64,000 nt of DNA. Source: JBGSUZ01 sp964404895. GTDB lineage: Bacteria; Bacillota; Clostridia; Peptostreptococcales; Acidaminobacteraceae. The notes under the pieces are model-generated. The model saw only the letters and a program-made list of their open reading frames with translations. It was not told the origin of the DNA and made no database searches. The DNA is taken from the NCBI GenBank assembly GCA_964404895.1, contig CAYOLV010000004.1, positions 186,001 through 250,000 on the forward strand. Direction: 5' to 3'. Position 1 is the stretch's first letter. Each line of letters opens with the position of its first letter. Positions 1-8,702 of this stretch are shown here, in pieces. The position numbers and the translations under genes were made by a program.

Positions 1-794
1 GGATCAAAATTCACCCTTTGATCATTCCCGTAAATAACATATTTCAACAAATCCTGATAGTATCTTCCTAAGTTGTTTCGCATTAAGTCGTCACTGGGCA
101 CTGGGTAGTCCATGAAAAATTGATCCAGCATCATTAATCTGCGCCATGCTTCTTCTCTTGTAACGTTCAGCGTCTTGTTCTTAATAGAAGGCATGGCGTT
201 TTCTGTAGCCATGTAATCAATGTATTGACCGTATTCATCGGTTAAATAGTTTTTGAATTGTTGAAGTTTGCTGTAGTCCACCAATCTATAAATACCAGTT
301 TCGTCTTTATAAACCGCAAAGAAACCACTTTGAATACCCTTTAGCTCTGTTTTAAGAGTCTCGTCGACAAAATCAATCTTAGTGAAATCGATGAGCCCCT
401 TTTGTTCATTATTATTGAGAAAACTCGCCATAGCTTCGCTGACTGCCCCATATTTAGGGTCATTTTGGAGAGCCATTCTTTGAGATAGTTCAAAGTTTAG
501 TATCATTTTAACCGCATTGGCTTCAGATAATTTAGGCATTTGTTCGATGAGAATTGGCGTTAAAGTATTCATCCGATTCAGGGTATATATTTTATAGGCT
601 TTATTTTGGAAATCGCTCAGCATTTTTTTCTCTGCCATTTCAGCCTTCTGCTTTTCTTTGTTTTCTGCCTGAATGGCTAATTCTGCCTTACTTAATTCTG
701 GCGTGTTTGAACATCCGCTCAGGATCGGAATGAAACTTGTTATTAGGACTAAGCAAGTTAAGCGTATTAGGTTCGTTATTTTATTTTGCTTCAT
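1..794 (-). CDS. Putative lipoprotein, 3' part outside window
   Basis: The open frame runs leftward from the ATG at 794 and leaves the window without a stop, giving 264 codons. The N-terminus has a basic start, a hydrophobic stretch and the lipobox LSGC with Cys28, so it should be a lipid-anchored extracytoplasmic protein. Residues after the Cys are rich in Lys, Glu and Ala and probably form a helical linker; the rest shows no motif I recognise. A GAGAGG sequence lies just upstream of the ATG. It is divergent from the hybrid kinase at 929. The function is unknown; a signalling or surface role beside the kinase is only a guess from position. Confidence 0.8.
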   Translation of the reverse strand, partial: MKQNKITNLIRLTCLVLITSFIPILSGCSNTPELSKAELAIQAENKEKQKAEMAEKKMLSDFQNKAYKIYTLNRMNTLTPILIEQMPKLSEANAVKMILNFELSQRMALQNDPKYGAVSEAMASFLNNNEQKGLIDFTKIDFVDETLKTELKGIQSGFFAVYKDETGIYRLVDYSKLQQFKNYLTDEYGQYIDYMATENAMPSIKNKTLNVTREEAWRRLMMLDQFFMDYPVPSDDLMRNNLGRYYQDLLKYVIYGNDQRVNFD

Positions 795-830
795 ATTAGG
801 CCTCTCATTTTCTTCTATGGCATCTCTTTT

Positions 831-836
831 ATTATA
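831..836 (-). promoter_or_regulatory. Extended -10 box for the lipoprotein gene
   Basis: Read on the minus strand the site is TGCTATAAT, a perfect -10 with the TGn extension, 37 bases before the ATG at 794. No good -35 is present at 17 bases, as is common for extended -10 promoters. Confidence 0.5.
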
Positions 837-928
837 GCATACCTCTTGTTGATTGCGAATTTTTGTATGTGTCATTCAAATGATAATTATGGTTTTATTT
901 GGGTATTATGAAAAATGAGGTGTTGTCT

Positions 929-3292
929 ATGGTGAATAATTATTGGATGATCTACGGTTTTACAATGACGGCATTTGCCGCATTCTTGATTTATAAACTG
1001 AATATGGCGCAGAAAACTGAATTTTTAAATCAGGACCCTATCTATTACTTAAAACAGACGCTTTCCAAGCTGTCTTCATCTGCCGTTTTGACTAATAGTG
1101 ATGGAGAAATCGTCTATATGAACTCCGTTTTTTTAGAGCATACCGGTTACGAAGTAGACGAGCTTCTTGAGAAGAATATCCAAATGTTGAAAGGAACTTT
1201 GGACAATGAAGTCATTGCCAATGACCTTTGGGAAAATCTGAGTCAAGGAAAAGTTTGGCGCGGCCCTTTTGTGAACAGTACCAAGTCTGGAGACACATAT
1301 ATAGAAGATTTCTTAATTTTTCCGGTTGAGGATCACTCAGGTACAACTTTCTACTGTGCCATCGGCTACAATGTGGCTAATCGCTATTTAGAAGAAAGGG
1401 CTTTGGAGCAAATTCAAAAGAAAGCCATTCAATTTAAAGAAAACTTTATTATCAATCTCAGCCATGATGTTAGAACACCGATCAATGCATTAGTGGGGCT
1501 CTCACAACTTGGAACAAAATCTACTGACCCTATTAAAATGCAAAGCTATTTTGCAAAAATCTATGCATCATCTAAACAATTGATGCATTTAATGGATGAT
1601 ATTTTGGACTTTTCTAAAATGGAAAGCAGCAGCTTTGTATTGCTCAAGAGTCGATTTAATTTCATGAGCCTTCTTAACGCTCTAACCAGTCAATACGGTC
1701 CCGAAGCCGCTGAAAAGCATTTGGACTTTAACTTTTTTATTGACGATCAAGCGCCAGGTTATTTAGTAGCGGATTCCTTTAGAATGGAACAAGTCATTTC
1801 AAACTTGCTGAGCAACGCTATTAAATTTACTCATGCAGGTGAAATTCGTATGTCCGTCGCTTTGCAGAAAGATTATCAAGATACTTATCAATTGATTATT
1901 TCTGTGACAGATACAGGTGTTGGTATGGATGAAAACACAGTTAAAGGTATTTTTAATCCTTTTACACGACTTGTTGAAGTCGATCAAAAACGTCTGAACG
2001 GCAGCTCTGGTCTAGGCATGGCAATTACTAAACAGATTATTGAAATAATGCGAGGCAGCATCTATGTGGACAGTAAACCTAATATAGGGACTACCATTAC
2101 AATTTCACTGCCTTTTGCAAATAACGAGGTGGAACTTCTGGCTCATCATCAAGTCAACCTTGAACATCTGCGCGTTATGGTCATTGATGATTCCGAAACC
2201 TCTCGTGATCATACAACGCTCCTATTAGAATCATTTGGTTATGAGGTAGTCTCCCTGCACCGCACTCAGGAGGCCCTCGACTATTTTGCTCAAAATCAAA
2301 ATTTCAATCTGATTATTTTAGGATGGGACGTACCTGATATGGGTGACATTGAAAAACTCCTTCATCTAACGCCAACATTAGAACCTGCCCCTAAGATTCT
2401 TTATGTGACACCCTACGGAAAAGACAGCCTGCCTGAAGAACTGCGTGGCTTTATTCACGGTATTTTACCGAAGCCTTTTACAGGTTCAAATTTATTCGAT
2501 GAAATTGCTTCTTTATTTGTGACACAAAAAACGATTCGAGCTAGAGTGACTTCTACAGGCAATCTCTTTAAGGGTCTGCATATTTTATTGGTAGATGATA
2601 ACCCTGTTAATAACATTATTGCGAGAGGCCTTTTTGAAGATGAAGGTGCCGAGACGACTGCGTTCACTTCTGCCATAAAAGCCTTAGAAGACTTGCAGTA
2701 TCATAGTTATCACTTTATTATTTCTGACATTGACATGCCTGAAATGGATGGTTTTTCATTCTTAAAAATGCTTAAGTTTAATCAAGTGAATCTTCCTGTT
2801 TATGCATTAACTGCCAATACTAGTGATGTTTATCGCACCGAGATATATGAAGCAGGTTTTGACCTCTACTTGACAAAACCATTGACTAAAGCGAAATTAA
2901 GAACCATTATTGAACACTACCAAAGTCATTCCCCTACCGATGAAGCAAGCAGCTTTTTGTCAGAGGACTCTTTGTCGGAAGACCCTTTATCTCTGAACTT
3001 GAAGCATTACCTGCTTCAAAACTTTACAGAGAGAGAATGTAATGCTTTCTTAGACCAAATAATACAACTGCGGGATTATGCTGTTCATCGAAAACCGAAG
3101 GCTTGTAAAGAATATTTAATTCAAATGCAACAGCAATACCAAAATGACTCGGTTCTCTCTCCTTTGATTGAACATAGTCTTTTTGAACTCGGTCGCTATC
3201 GCTTTGAGCCTTTAGTTTTATCTTTAACCGAGTTGATAGCTCAACTACAAGAGTCAAATGCACCGCCTACAGGAGGCGATGAACATGAGTAA
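929..3292 (+). CDS. Hybrid sensor histidine kinase with two receiver domains
   Basis: This 787-residue protein has one N-terminal membrane segment (about 5-24), a PAS domain (about 40-150), a HisKA domain with the phospho-accepting His179 in SHDVRTP, an HATPase domain (N box near 290-300, DTGVGMD near 328, GLGMAIT near 361) and two receiver domains (about 413-530 and 550-670). REC1 keeps the acidic pair (D420, D421) and Lys515, but has Gly465 where the phospho-accepting Asp should be (ILGWDVP). REC2 is complete, with D600 in SDIDMP. I chose the ATG at 929, which has GAGGTG six bases upstream, over the TTG at 899 and the ATG at 908. Its last bases overlap the HD-GYP gene (ATGAGTAA), so the two are probably partners in one phosphorelay. 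Confidence 0.92.
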   Translation: MVNNYWMIYGFTMTAFAAFLIYKLNMAQKTEFLNQDPIYYLKQTLSKLSSSAVLTNSDGEIVYMNSVFLEHTGYEVDELLEKNIQMLKGTLDNEVIANDLWENLSQGKVWRGPFVNSTKSGDTYIEDFLIFPVEDHSGTTFYCAIGYNVANRYLEERALEQIQKKAIQFKENFIINLSHDVRTPINALVGLSQLGTKSTDPIKMQSYFAKIYASSKQLMHLMDDILDFSKMESSSFVLLKSRFNFMSLLNALTSQYGPEAAEKHLDFNFFIDDQAPGYLVADSFRMEQVISNLLSNAIKFTHAGEIRMSVALQKDYQDTYQLIISVTDTGVGMDENTVKGIFNPFTRLVEVDQKRLNGSSGLGMAITKQIIEIMRGSIYVDSKPNIGTTITISLPFANNEVELLAHHQVNLEHLRVMVIDDSETSRDHTTLLLESFGYEVVSLHRTQEALDYFAQNQNFNLIILGWDVPDMGDIEKLLHLTPTLEPAPKILYVTPYGKDSLPEELRGFIHGILPKPFTGSNLFDEIASLFVTQKTIRARVTSTGNLFKGLHILLVDDNPVNNIIARGLFEDEGAETTAFTSAIKALEDLQYHSYHFIISDIDMPEMDGFSFLKMLKFNQVNLPVYALTANTSDVYRTEIYEAGFDLYLTKPLTKAKLRTIIEHYQSHSPTDEASSFLSEDSLSEDPLSLNLKHYLLQNFTERECNAFLDQIIQLRDYAVHRKPKACKEYLIQMQQQYQNDSVLSPLIEHSLFELGRYRFEPLVLSLTELIAQLQESNAPPTGGDEHE

Positions 3293-4373
3293 AATCAACG
3301 AATTAGCCAAAGTTCTCGTTGTAGATGATACCGAGTTCAACATCGATATCATTTACGGAGCTTTGGAAGATTTATACGATGTCCGTGTGGCAATGAGTGG
3401 CGCAGAGGCACTTTCTCTGGTTGACTTAGATCCACCTGACATTATTCTACTGGATATCTCAATGCCGGAAATGGATGGTTTTGAAGTCTGTCAAAGGCTG
3501 AAGTTATTGCCCTACGCTAAGGATATTCCCGTTATTTTTATATCTGCTAACAGCCATTTAGAAAGTAAAATTAAAGCCTTTTCTTTAGGTGGCGTAGACT
3601 ATATTGTCAAACCTTTTGATATTTTAGAAATCAAAAGCAGAATTCAAAATCACTTAGAACTTAAATTTTCGAGAGAAATTCTCTCTAACGCCAATCATAA
3701 TTTAGGCAAATTAGTCAGTCTCAAAACCTTAGAGGTCATTAAAATGCGTTCTGCCATTATACAAACTTTGGCGTCTTTAGCTGAAACGCGAGACGACGAT
3801 ACAGGCAAACACATTATTCGCACACAGCAATATGTGAAAATCATGCTCAGTCATTTATTAGAGCAAAACACCTTTGCAGACCAACTCACTCCAGAACTTG
3901 CAGATCAAATCATTCTGGCTACACCACTTCACGACATAGGAAAAATTGGTATCCCAGATGCCATTTTACTCAAACCCGGACCGTTAACCCCCGCAGAGTT
4001 TGAGATAATGAAAAAGCATACCCTTTTAGGTAGAAATGCAATGGAAGTTGCCTCTCGTGCCACTGAGCAAAGTGATTTCTTCGAAATTGCAAAGCAAATT
4101 ACCTATGCCCACCACGAACACTGGGACGGTACTGGTTATCCTGAAGGACTTTCTACTACAGCTATTCCACTTTCCGCCCGACTCGTTGCTGTGGCAGACG
4201 TGTACGATGCCCTTATTTCAAAAAGGGTTTACAAAGAGCCCCTTCATCATGCTGAAGCTTCCAAAATTATTATCAAAGGTTTTGGCAGTCACTTCGATCC
4301 TAATATTGTGGAAGCTTTCTTACAAAATATCGATGCCTTCCATTTGGTCTCTGAACAATTTCCAGATTTGTAA
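3285..4373 (+). CDS. Response regulator with HD-GYP domain
   Basis: The 362-residue protein has an N-terminal receiver domain (VLVVDD, acceptor Asp in LLDISMP) and a C-terminal HD-GYP domain (HDIGKIGIP and HHEHWDGTGYPEGL). HD-GYP domains hydrolyse cyclic di-GMP to pGpG or GMP in a metal-dependent way, so output should be a phosphorylation-controlled fall in c-di-GMP. The ATG at 3285 has AGGAGG at 3271-3276. It overlaps the stop codon of the hybrid kinase by eight bases, indicating translational coupling. Two other HD-GYP genes lie in this window, near 23 and 34 kb. The substrate is inferred from the family. Confidence 0.9.
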   Translation: MSKINELAKVLVVDDTEFNIDIIYGALEDLYDVRVAMSGAEALSLVDLDPPDIILLDISMPEMDGFEVCQRLKLLPYAKDIPVIFISANSHLESKIKAFSLGGVDYIVKPFDILEIKSRIQNHLELKFSREILSNANHNLGKLVSLKTLEVIKMRSAIIQTLASLAETRDDDTGKHIIRTQQYVKIMLSHLLEQNTFADQLTPELADQIILATPLHDIGKIGIPDAILLKPGPLTPAEFEIMKKHTLLGRNAMEVASRATEQSDFFEIAKQITYAHHEHWDGTGYPEGLSTTAIPLSARLVAVADVYDALISKRVYKEPLHHAEASKIIIKGFGSHFDPNIVEAFLQNIDAFHLVSEQFPDL

Positions 4374-4449
4374 ATCCCTTCGTTCATCGTGCTGTTCTCT
4401 CTTAGCAGGTCAGCATTCTTTAGCACCTCCTCTTCTTCAATAAATAACG

Positions 4450-4492
4450 CAAAAAGGCTGTATCTCATTGTTTTGAGACACAGCCTTTTATA
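4450..4492. terminator. Bidirectional intrinsic terminator
   Basis: A stem of AAAAGGCTGTATCTCA against GAGACACAGCCTTTT has A and T runs on both sides. It lies between the convergent HD-GYP gene and the gene ending at 4502 and can serve both. Confidence 0.85.
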
Positions 4493-4501
4493 ATTTAAGG
4501 A

Positions 4502-5158
4502 TTACACTTCTAGCGTTTCTTCGCCTTGGAATAACTCATCTCCAAGACTTTCAATTTCATGAATTCTCGCTTCAATTTCTGCTTCAGTAAATCCTAGTGT
4601 AGTCATTTTTCTTAAGCAAAGAGCAACAAACTCGTCTAGCCCCAAGTTGATGATTAAGCCTTTAGATTGATCTACGATTTTAAATCCTAACCATTCAGGC
4701 CAACTAAACATTTCCAGTCCAAAGTATCCCTCTTGACCTTCTTCTACGCCAAATACATCAAAAGGATAGCCTGTTCTAAGGTCATCTGTGATTTGCGCCA
4801 TAAATAAGAGAATAGGCTCATTAACCACAGGTTTCATAAAGAACAACTCTTTAAAAATGCTGCGATAATGTTCCAAGTTTTGATCTGTCTCTTTAAACAA
4901 CTTCAACAATTTATTCTCTACCAATTGATAGTCTACTGCTTTAAAACAATCCAATAAGGTATCTAGTTTCAATTCTCCATTGGTTGAAGCTTGGGTTTGC
5001 TCCTGAATGCTTTCTGTAATCCCTCGTTCTTCTAGTACAGCTCGAGCTGCATCCAGAGCTACATTCGTATAATCCTCAAAACTTACCATTACAATTTCTT
5101 TTAAGTTGCTGTCGCTTAAAGTTCTCATTTTCTCAAGCATTTTTTCATAGTCATTCAC
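4502..5158 (-). CDS. Hypothetical acidic protein
   Basis: I do not recognise a named family. The preferred start is GTG at 5158 with GAGGTG six bases upstream, giving 218 residues; an in-frame ATG at 5194 would add 12 residues but has only a weak site. The N-terminus (YEKMLEKMRTLSDSNLKEIV, then a stretch ending in AVLEERGI) resembles the short helical region found in many Firmicute proteins that count acidic and ageing-type repeats. The remainder is acidic, soluble and without membrane segments or catalytic motifs. It sits downstream of the rubredoxin and PH-like genes on the same strand and may be cotranscribed with them. Confidence 0.75.
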   Translation of the reverse strand: MNDYEKMLEKMRTLSDSNLKEIVMVSFEDYTNVALDAARAVLEERGITESIQEQTQASTNGELKLDTLLDCFKAVDYQLVENKLLKLFKETDQNLEHYRSIFKELFFMKPVVNEPILLFMAQITDDLRTGYPFDVFGVEEGQEGYFGLEMFSWPEWLGFKIVDQSKGLIINLGLDEFVALCLRKMTTLGFTEAEIEARIHEIESLGDELFQGEETLEV

Positions 5159-5225
5159 TTCAATCACCTCTGTCTCAGTATATTCAACACCCATTACTCA
5201 ATACCTTTTTTATCTGCAGCACTCT

Positions 5226-5390
5226 TTACTTCACTTTTTCAGAAAAAGCCAATTTAGACTGATTACAAGTGGGGCAGCGCCAATCTTCTGGAAGATCCTC
5301 AAATCGTGTTCCCTTAGGGATTTCATGAGTCCAGTCCCCACGTTCTTCTTTGTAGATATAACCACATACGGAACATTGATATTCTTTCAT
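5226..5390 (-). CDS. Rubredoxin
   Basis: This 54-residue gene shows two CxxC-type knuckles: CSVCGYIY at residues 6-13 and CPTC at 39-42, separated by the conserved EDLPEDWRC segment. These four cysteines bind one iron in rubredoxins, small cytoplasmic one-electron carriers that in anaerobes feed superoxide reductase, rubrerythrin or flavodiiron proteins. None of those partners is in the window. GAGGTATAGT precedes the ATG, and its GAGG overlaps the stop of the PH-like gene, so the pair looks coupled. The family is certain from the motif; the redox partner is unknown. Confidence 0.93.
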   Translation of the reverse strand: MKEYQCSVCGYIYKEERGDWTHEIPKGTRFEDLPEDWRCPTCNQSKLAFSEKVK

Positions 5391-5398
5391 ACTATACC

Positions 5399-5962
5399 TC
5401 ACATGTCTGTATTTACTGGGTTTTCCTTGAGTTTCTGAATTAAGGCATACAGCGTTTCAGAATCCTTTACATCATAAAATCCAATGATTTTTTTTGTTTT
5501 CATTCTGAAAGGTTCCATGCCGTCGTTGAGTTTCATAATATATGCTGGGTTTACATCATCAAAAACTAAGGTTCCCACACCATCTTTTTCAACAAATCGG
5601 ACCATTCTTCCAATTTCATGTATAGGCTTTTCTCTATAACCTAGTCGAGAATCTTCAAAGGTTTCGATGACTCTTTTATTTGTAATCACATAACAACTGG
5701 TTTTCTTTTTATAGGCTTTGAAAAAAAATCTGCCAATTGCCATATAAAGTCCTGCCACAAGCATTGGAATACCTATCAAGTGAAAAGCCCATGGATATTG
5801 CACTTCGATAATTTTATACTCCCATAAGCCAACAAATCCCAACCACATGATTGAAAACGGAATGTACATATAATCGCTGTAGGTAATCATTTTTTTCTTT
5901 TCAGATTTTCCGTGCCACTGGATTGTCTCCCCAGGTGCTAATACAATTTCATCAATTTTCAT
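5399..5962 (-). CDS. Membrane protein with bacterial PH-like domain
   Basis: The 187-residue protein has two hydrophobic segments (about 30-50 and 57-78) followed by a cytoplasmic region containing YVITNKRVIE, the hallmark of bacterial PH (DUF304/YdbS-like) domains. Such domains are associated with membrane proteins of mostly unknown role. It lies directly upstream of the rubredoxin gene on the same strand, with overlapping translation signals. The start ATG at 5962 follows a GGTGGCTGCATA stretch, giving a moderate ribosome site. No enzyme motif is seen. Confidence 0.75.
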   Translation of the reverse strand: MKIDEIVLAPGETIQWHGKSEKKKMITYSDYMYIPFSIMWLGFVGLWEYKIIEVQYPWAFHLIGIPMLVAGLYMAIGRFFFKAYKKKTSCYVITNKRVIETFEDSRLGYREKPIHEIGRMVRFVEKDGVGTLVFDDVNPAYIMKLNDGMEPFRMKTKKIIGFYDVKDSETLYALIQKLKENPVNTDM

Positions 5963-6021
5963 TATGCAGCCACCTCTCTACTGTGAATTTTACCTTAAAA
6001 TACTTCTGTCTGGCAAGACTG

Positions 6022-6426
6022 CTAAAGTGACCAACTTTTAACTTCTTTGGCCATCTGGGCAAAAACATTATAGCTGTCAATTTCGTCAGGGTGAATCCAA
6101 GCGTGTTCGGTGTGCTCGTCGGATAGGGATAAGTTGCCCCCTTTTAATTCACATAAAAAGGTGATGCCCAGTACCTGTGTGCCATCTTTTCGCTTTGCGT
6201 CCCAAACGCTTAAAGGTTTTACAACCGTTGCTTCCAGAGCAGTTTCTTCCATAATTTCTCTCACCAGTGCAGATTCATATTGCTCTCCAATTTCAAGACC
6301 GCCGCCGGGAAACTCCCATAAATCGGAATCTGTTTGTCTGTTTTTTGCCCGCTTTAAGATAAGAAATTTACCTTCCCACCATATCACGGCTTTTAGAGCA
6401 ATGCCAAAACCTGAACGCTGACCCAT
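6022..6426 (-). CDS. Nudix hydrolase
   Basis: This 134-residue protein carries a Nudix box from about residue 42 to 64 (GGGLEIGE then REIMEETAL). That fits the consensus GX5EX7REUXEEXGU except for Ala in place of the last Gly. Nudix enzymes cleave nucleoside diphosphates linked to another group; the substrate cannot be read from the sequence, though the size is like MutT or 8-oxo-dGTPase relatives. I use the ATG at 6426 with GGAGG nine bases upstream; a TTG three bases earlier is also possible. It is divergent from the methionine sulfoxide reductase gene, so an oxidative-damage role is conceivable but unproved. Confidence 0.85.
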   Translation of the reverse strand: MGQRSGFGIALKAVIWWEGKFLILKRAKNRQTDSDLWEFPGGGLEIGEQYESALVREIMEETALEATVVKPLSVWDAKRKDGTQVLGITFLCELKGGNLSLSDEHTEHAWIHPDEIDSYNVFAQMAKEVKSWSL

Positions 6427-6572
6427 CAATTAATCCCTCCACAACTAAATATTTCAGTAATTTAATGTTTTTTATGATATAGAGACTTGGAAAAGCCTCT
6501 AGAATGCATTAAGATTAATTCAAAATAGTTTTGCAACCGAAGTATATGGTTATCTATTTTGAGGAGGCTCAT

Positions 6573-7070
6573 ATGAAGCACGTTCACAAAAAAACTTATG
6601 ATACAAAAGAAGCTCTTTATTTAGACCTCAATCAACAACTCCAAGAAATTCTTGCAGATGAAACCCATTGGATTCCAAACCTTTCCAATGCTTCTGCCTT
6701 ACTCTGGCACGTGCTCGAGGACATTAACTGGGCAGGATTTTACATCGCTAAGAAAAACAAACTTTTCCTCGGCCCATTCCAAGGGTTACCTGCCTGTACT
6801 GGCATTGAATTTGGCTCTGGCGTTTGTGGTACCGCCGCTGGAACCAGAGAAATTCAAGTGGTTGGAAATGTTAACGAGTTCCCAGGTCATATTGCCTGCG
6901 ATGGGGAAACAAAGTCAGAAATCGTTGTGCCTTTGATTTGGAACGACGAAGTAGTTGGGGTCCTAGATATTGACAGTCCGATCTTCAATCGTTTTGATCA
7001 AGCCGATGCAAAAGGACTTGCTCAATTCGCCAACCTTATATTAGAATCTATCAATTGGGAAGAAGTTTAA
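6573..7070 (+). CDS. msrC: Free methionine-R-sulfoxide reductase (GAF)
   Basis: The 165-residue GAF-fold protein matches the fRMsr (YebR) family, which reduces free L-methionine-R-sulfoxide. Cys75, Cys85 and Cys109 lie in ACTGIEFGSGVCG and IACDGETKSEIVVP. Their spacing of 10 and 24 residues is the same as that of the three catalytic or resolving cysteines of the E. coli enzyme. GAGGAGG at 6561-6567 sets the ATG at 6573; the longer frame from 6531 lacks a site. Together with MsrA at 33 kb the cell can repair both free and protein-bound methionine sulfoxide, which suits an anaerobe that meets oxygen occasionally. Confidence 0.92.
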   Translation: MKHVHKKTYDTKEALYLDLNQQLQEILADETHWIPNLSNASALLWHVLEDINWAGFYIAKKNKLFLGPFQGLPACTGIEFGSGVCGTAAGTREIQVVGNVNEFPGHIACDGETKSEIVVPLIWNDEVVGVLDIDSPIFNRFDQADAKGLAQFANLILESINWEEV

Positions 7071-7077
7071 TCCATTT

Positions 7078-7118
7078 TGAAGGTCTCTGTCAGTATTTCG
7101 TCTGACCGGGACCTTCTT
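7078..7118. terminator. Bidirectional terminator between convergent genes
   Basis: AAGGTCTCTGTCAG pairs with CTGACCGGGACCTT with two mismatches. The hairpin overlaps the 3' end of the GGDEF-like gene and follows the stop of the reductase gene. Confidence 0.65.
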
Positions 7119-8670
7119 CTTTGCACTTGTCTAGTGTTTGCTCCGCCTTAGTTAAAAATGCATTCAAATTCTCACCACTCCACTGAACAATGCCAAAGCT
7201 GATAGTCGGTTTATGAGGAATTAATGCTAAGACTTTCTTATTATATTTTTCTCTGAAATGTTCTGCCGAAACGACACTTTCAATCAACGTTTTATTCGGC
7301 AAAACAATGGCAAATATATCACCGTATATCCTGCCAACTTGGCAAGGTTCTTCATAAAACTCGTTGAGACTTCTGCCTAAATAGTTTAATAAAATATCGC
7401 CGAGAGCATATCCTTCTCTTTCATTAAAAGATCTAAACGCGTCAACCTTGCAGAAAATTAGGCTGAGTGTCGTTTCTTCACTTCCTATTTTTGCCTGTTC
7501 TATGCTTTGTTCAAGAACTCTCATTATCGTTTGAAAGTGACCTACCCCAGTTAACTGATCCAGATTGATCTGTCTGACAATTTCATTTCGCTTTAGAGCT
7601 AACTGTTCTTCTAACTGTTCTCTCTTTAAACGTTCCATTGATTCTTCATAAAACTCATTTTTATAATCTGAAAGCTTTCTATAGCTAACGTTAAGCACCC
7701 ACAGCAATATGCCTGTTGAAATCAACATCACCACTAGAAATCTACTGGACTGGGTATATACCTCTGCTTCATTTTCGGTGAAAACAATGTACCAGCGATC
7801 TTCAAGATGATCCGTGCTGATACCGCTCTCAATCCCAAAATAGAATTTTTTGACGCCTTGCAATTTGCCAGAAAAGAAGCCATCACCTAATTTTAAAGGC
7901 ATTAAGATTCGATTGACAATGCTAATTAAATATTGCTCGTCGCTCAGCACATAGTTGGGATTAATATGCGCAATGGTTTCACCTCGTTCATCAATCATGA
8001 ACAAATATCCTGTATTTTTATAACCGATGTTTTGAAAAACCAATTCTGTATAATAATTCATTTTAACTTTAAAAGTCAAAAGCGCTTGTACCTGATTATT
8101 TCTGATAATGGGAATGCTGTAATAGAATACAGGCTTATTGGTATCTTCACTTTTGAAAATAGAGCTGATGTAATAGGACTTTCCACTTAGTACTTCTTCA
8201 AGCCATTCATCTTCGCTAAAAACTTTATTTCCTGTTTCTCCGACTATGATAAATTTGCTATCTAATAATTTATTATTTGTATTGTCTATTTTCCATGGTT
8301 TCTTTGAATCTTGAAGTAAATCGACTCGAATACTTTCATATTGATTGAATCGGCTGACTACGCCTCGCAAGTATCTGTAGGCTTCCTGTTCCGCTCCTTG
8401 ATCATTTGAGTGCGACATCCAGTTCTGTATAGGATCAGATACGGAGATCAAACTGCTTATTTTTCTCTGCTCTCCGACCCAAATCTTTAAACTCTGACTG
8501 GCTTCATTGGTTAAAGCCTCGCCTGCTTGTTTAAACTCCTCTAAGGCACTTTGGTGAAAAAGGGCGAAGAAGATTAGGTTGATTACCACTGCAATCAACA
8601 CCGCATATCTGCCCCACTTAAATTTTTTCAAACTAAACAACTCGTTTTTGCTAGGTTCATTTTGTTTCAT
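7090..8670 (-). CDS. Cache-type membrane protein with degenerate GGDEF domain
   Basis: The 526-residue protein has a membrane segment near 22-41, an extracytoplasmic Cache-like sensor to about 305, a second membrane segment near 308-328, a short coiled coil and a GGDEF-family domain from about 360. The signature loop reads GRIYGDIFAIVLP, so the GGDEF position is YGDIF: the first Gly is Tyr and the catalytic Glu is Ile. The FxxxND motif is also altered (VDAFRSFNE). GGDEF enzymes make c-di-GMP, but this one probably cannot; it may bind GTP as a regulator or be a sensor only. The ATG at 8670 follows GGGG by seven bases. The LysR gene lies 32 bases upstream on the same strand. Confidence 0.85.
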   Translation of the reverse strand: MKQNEPSKNELFSLKKFKWGRYAVLIAVVINLIFFALFHQSALEEFKQAGEALTNEASQSLKIWVGEQRKISSLISVSDPIQNWMSHSNDQGAEQEAYRYLRGVVSRFNQYESIRVDLLQDSKKPWKIDNTNNKLLDSKFIIVGETGNKVFSEDEWLEEVLSGKSYYISSIFKSEDTNKPVFYYSIPIIRNNQVQALLTFKVKMNYYTELVFQNIGYKNTGYLFMIDERGETIAHINPNYVLSDEQYLISIVNRILMPLKLGDGFFSGKLQGVKKFYFGIESGISTDHLEDRWYIVFTENEAEVYTQSSRFLVVMLISTGILLWVLNVSYRKLSDYKNEFYEESMERLKREQLEEQLALKRNEIVRQINLDQLTGVGHFQTIMRVLEQSIEQAKIGSEETTLSLIFCKVDAFRSFNEREGYALGDILLNYLGRSLNEFYEEPCQVGRIYGDIFAIVLPNKTLIESVVSAEHFREKYNKKVLALIPHKPTISFGIVQWSGENLNAFLTKAEQTLDKCKEEGPGQTKY

Positions 8671-8702
8671 TGTATTACCCCATACTGACAATATATTGGT
8701 TA

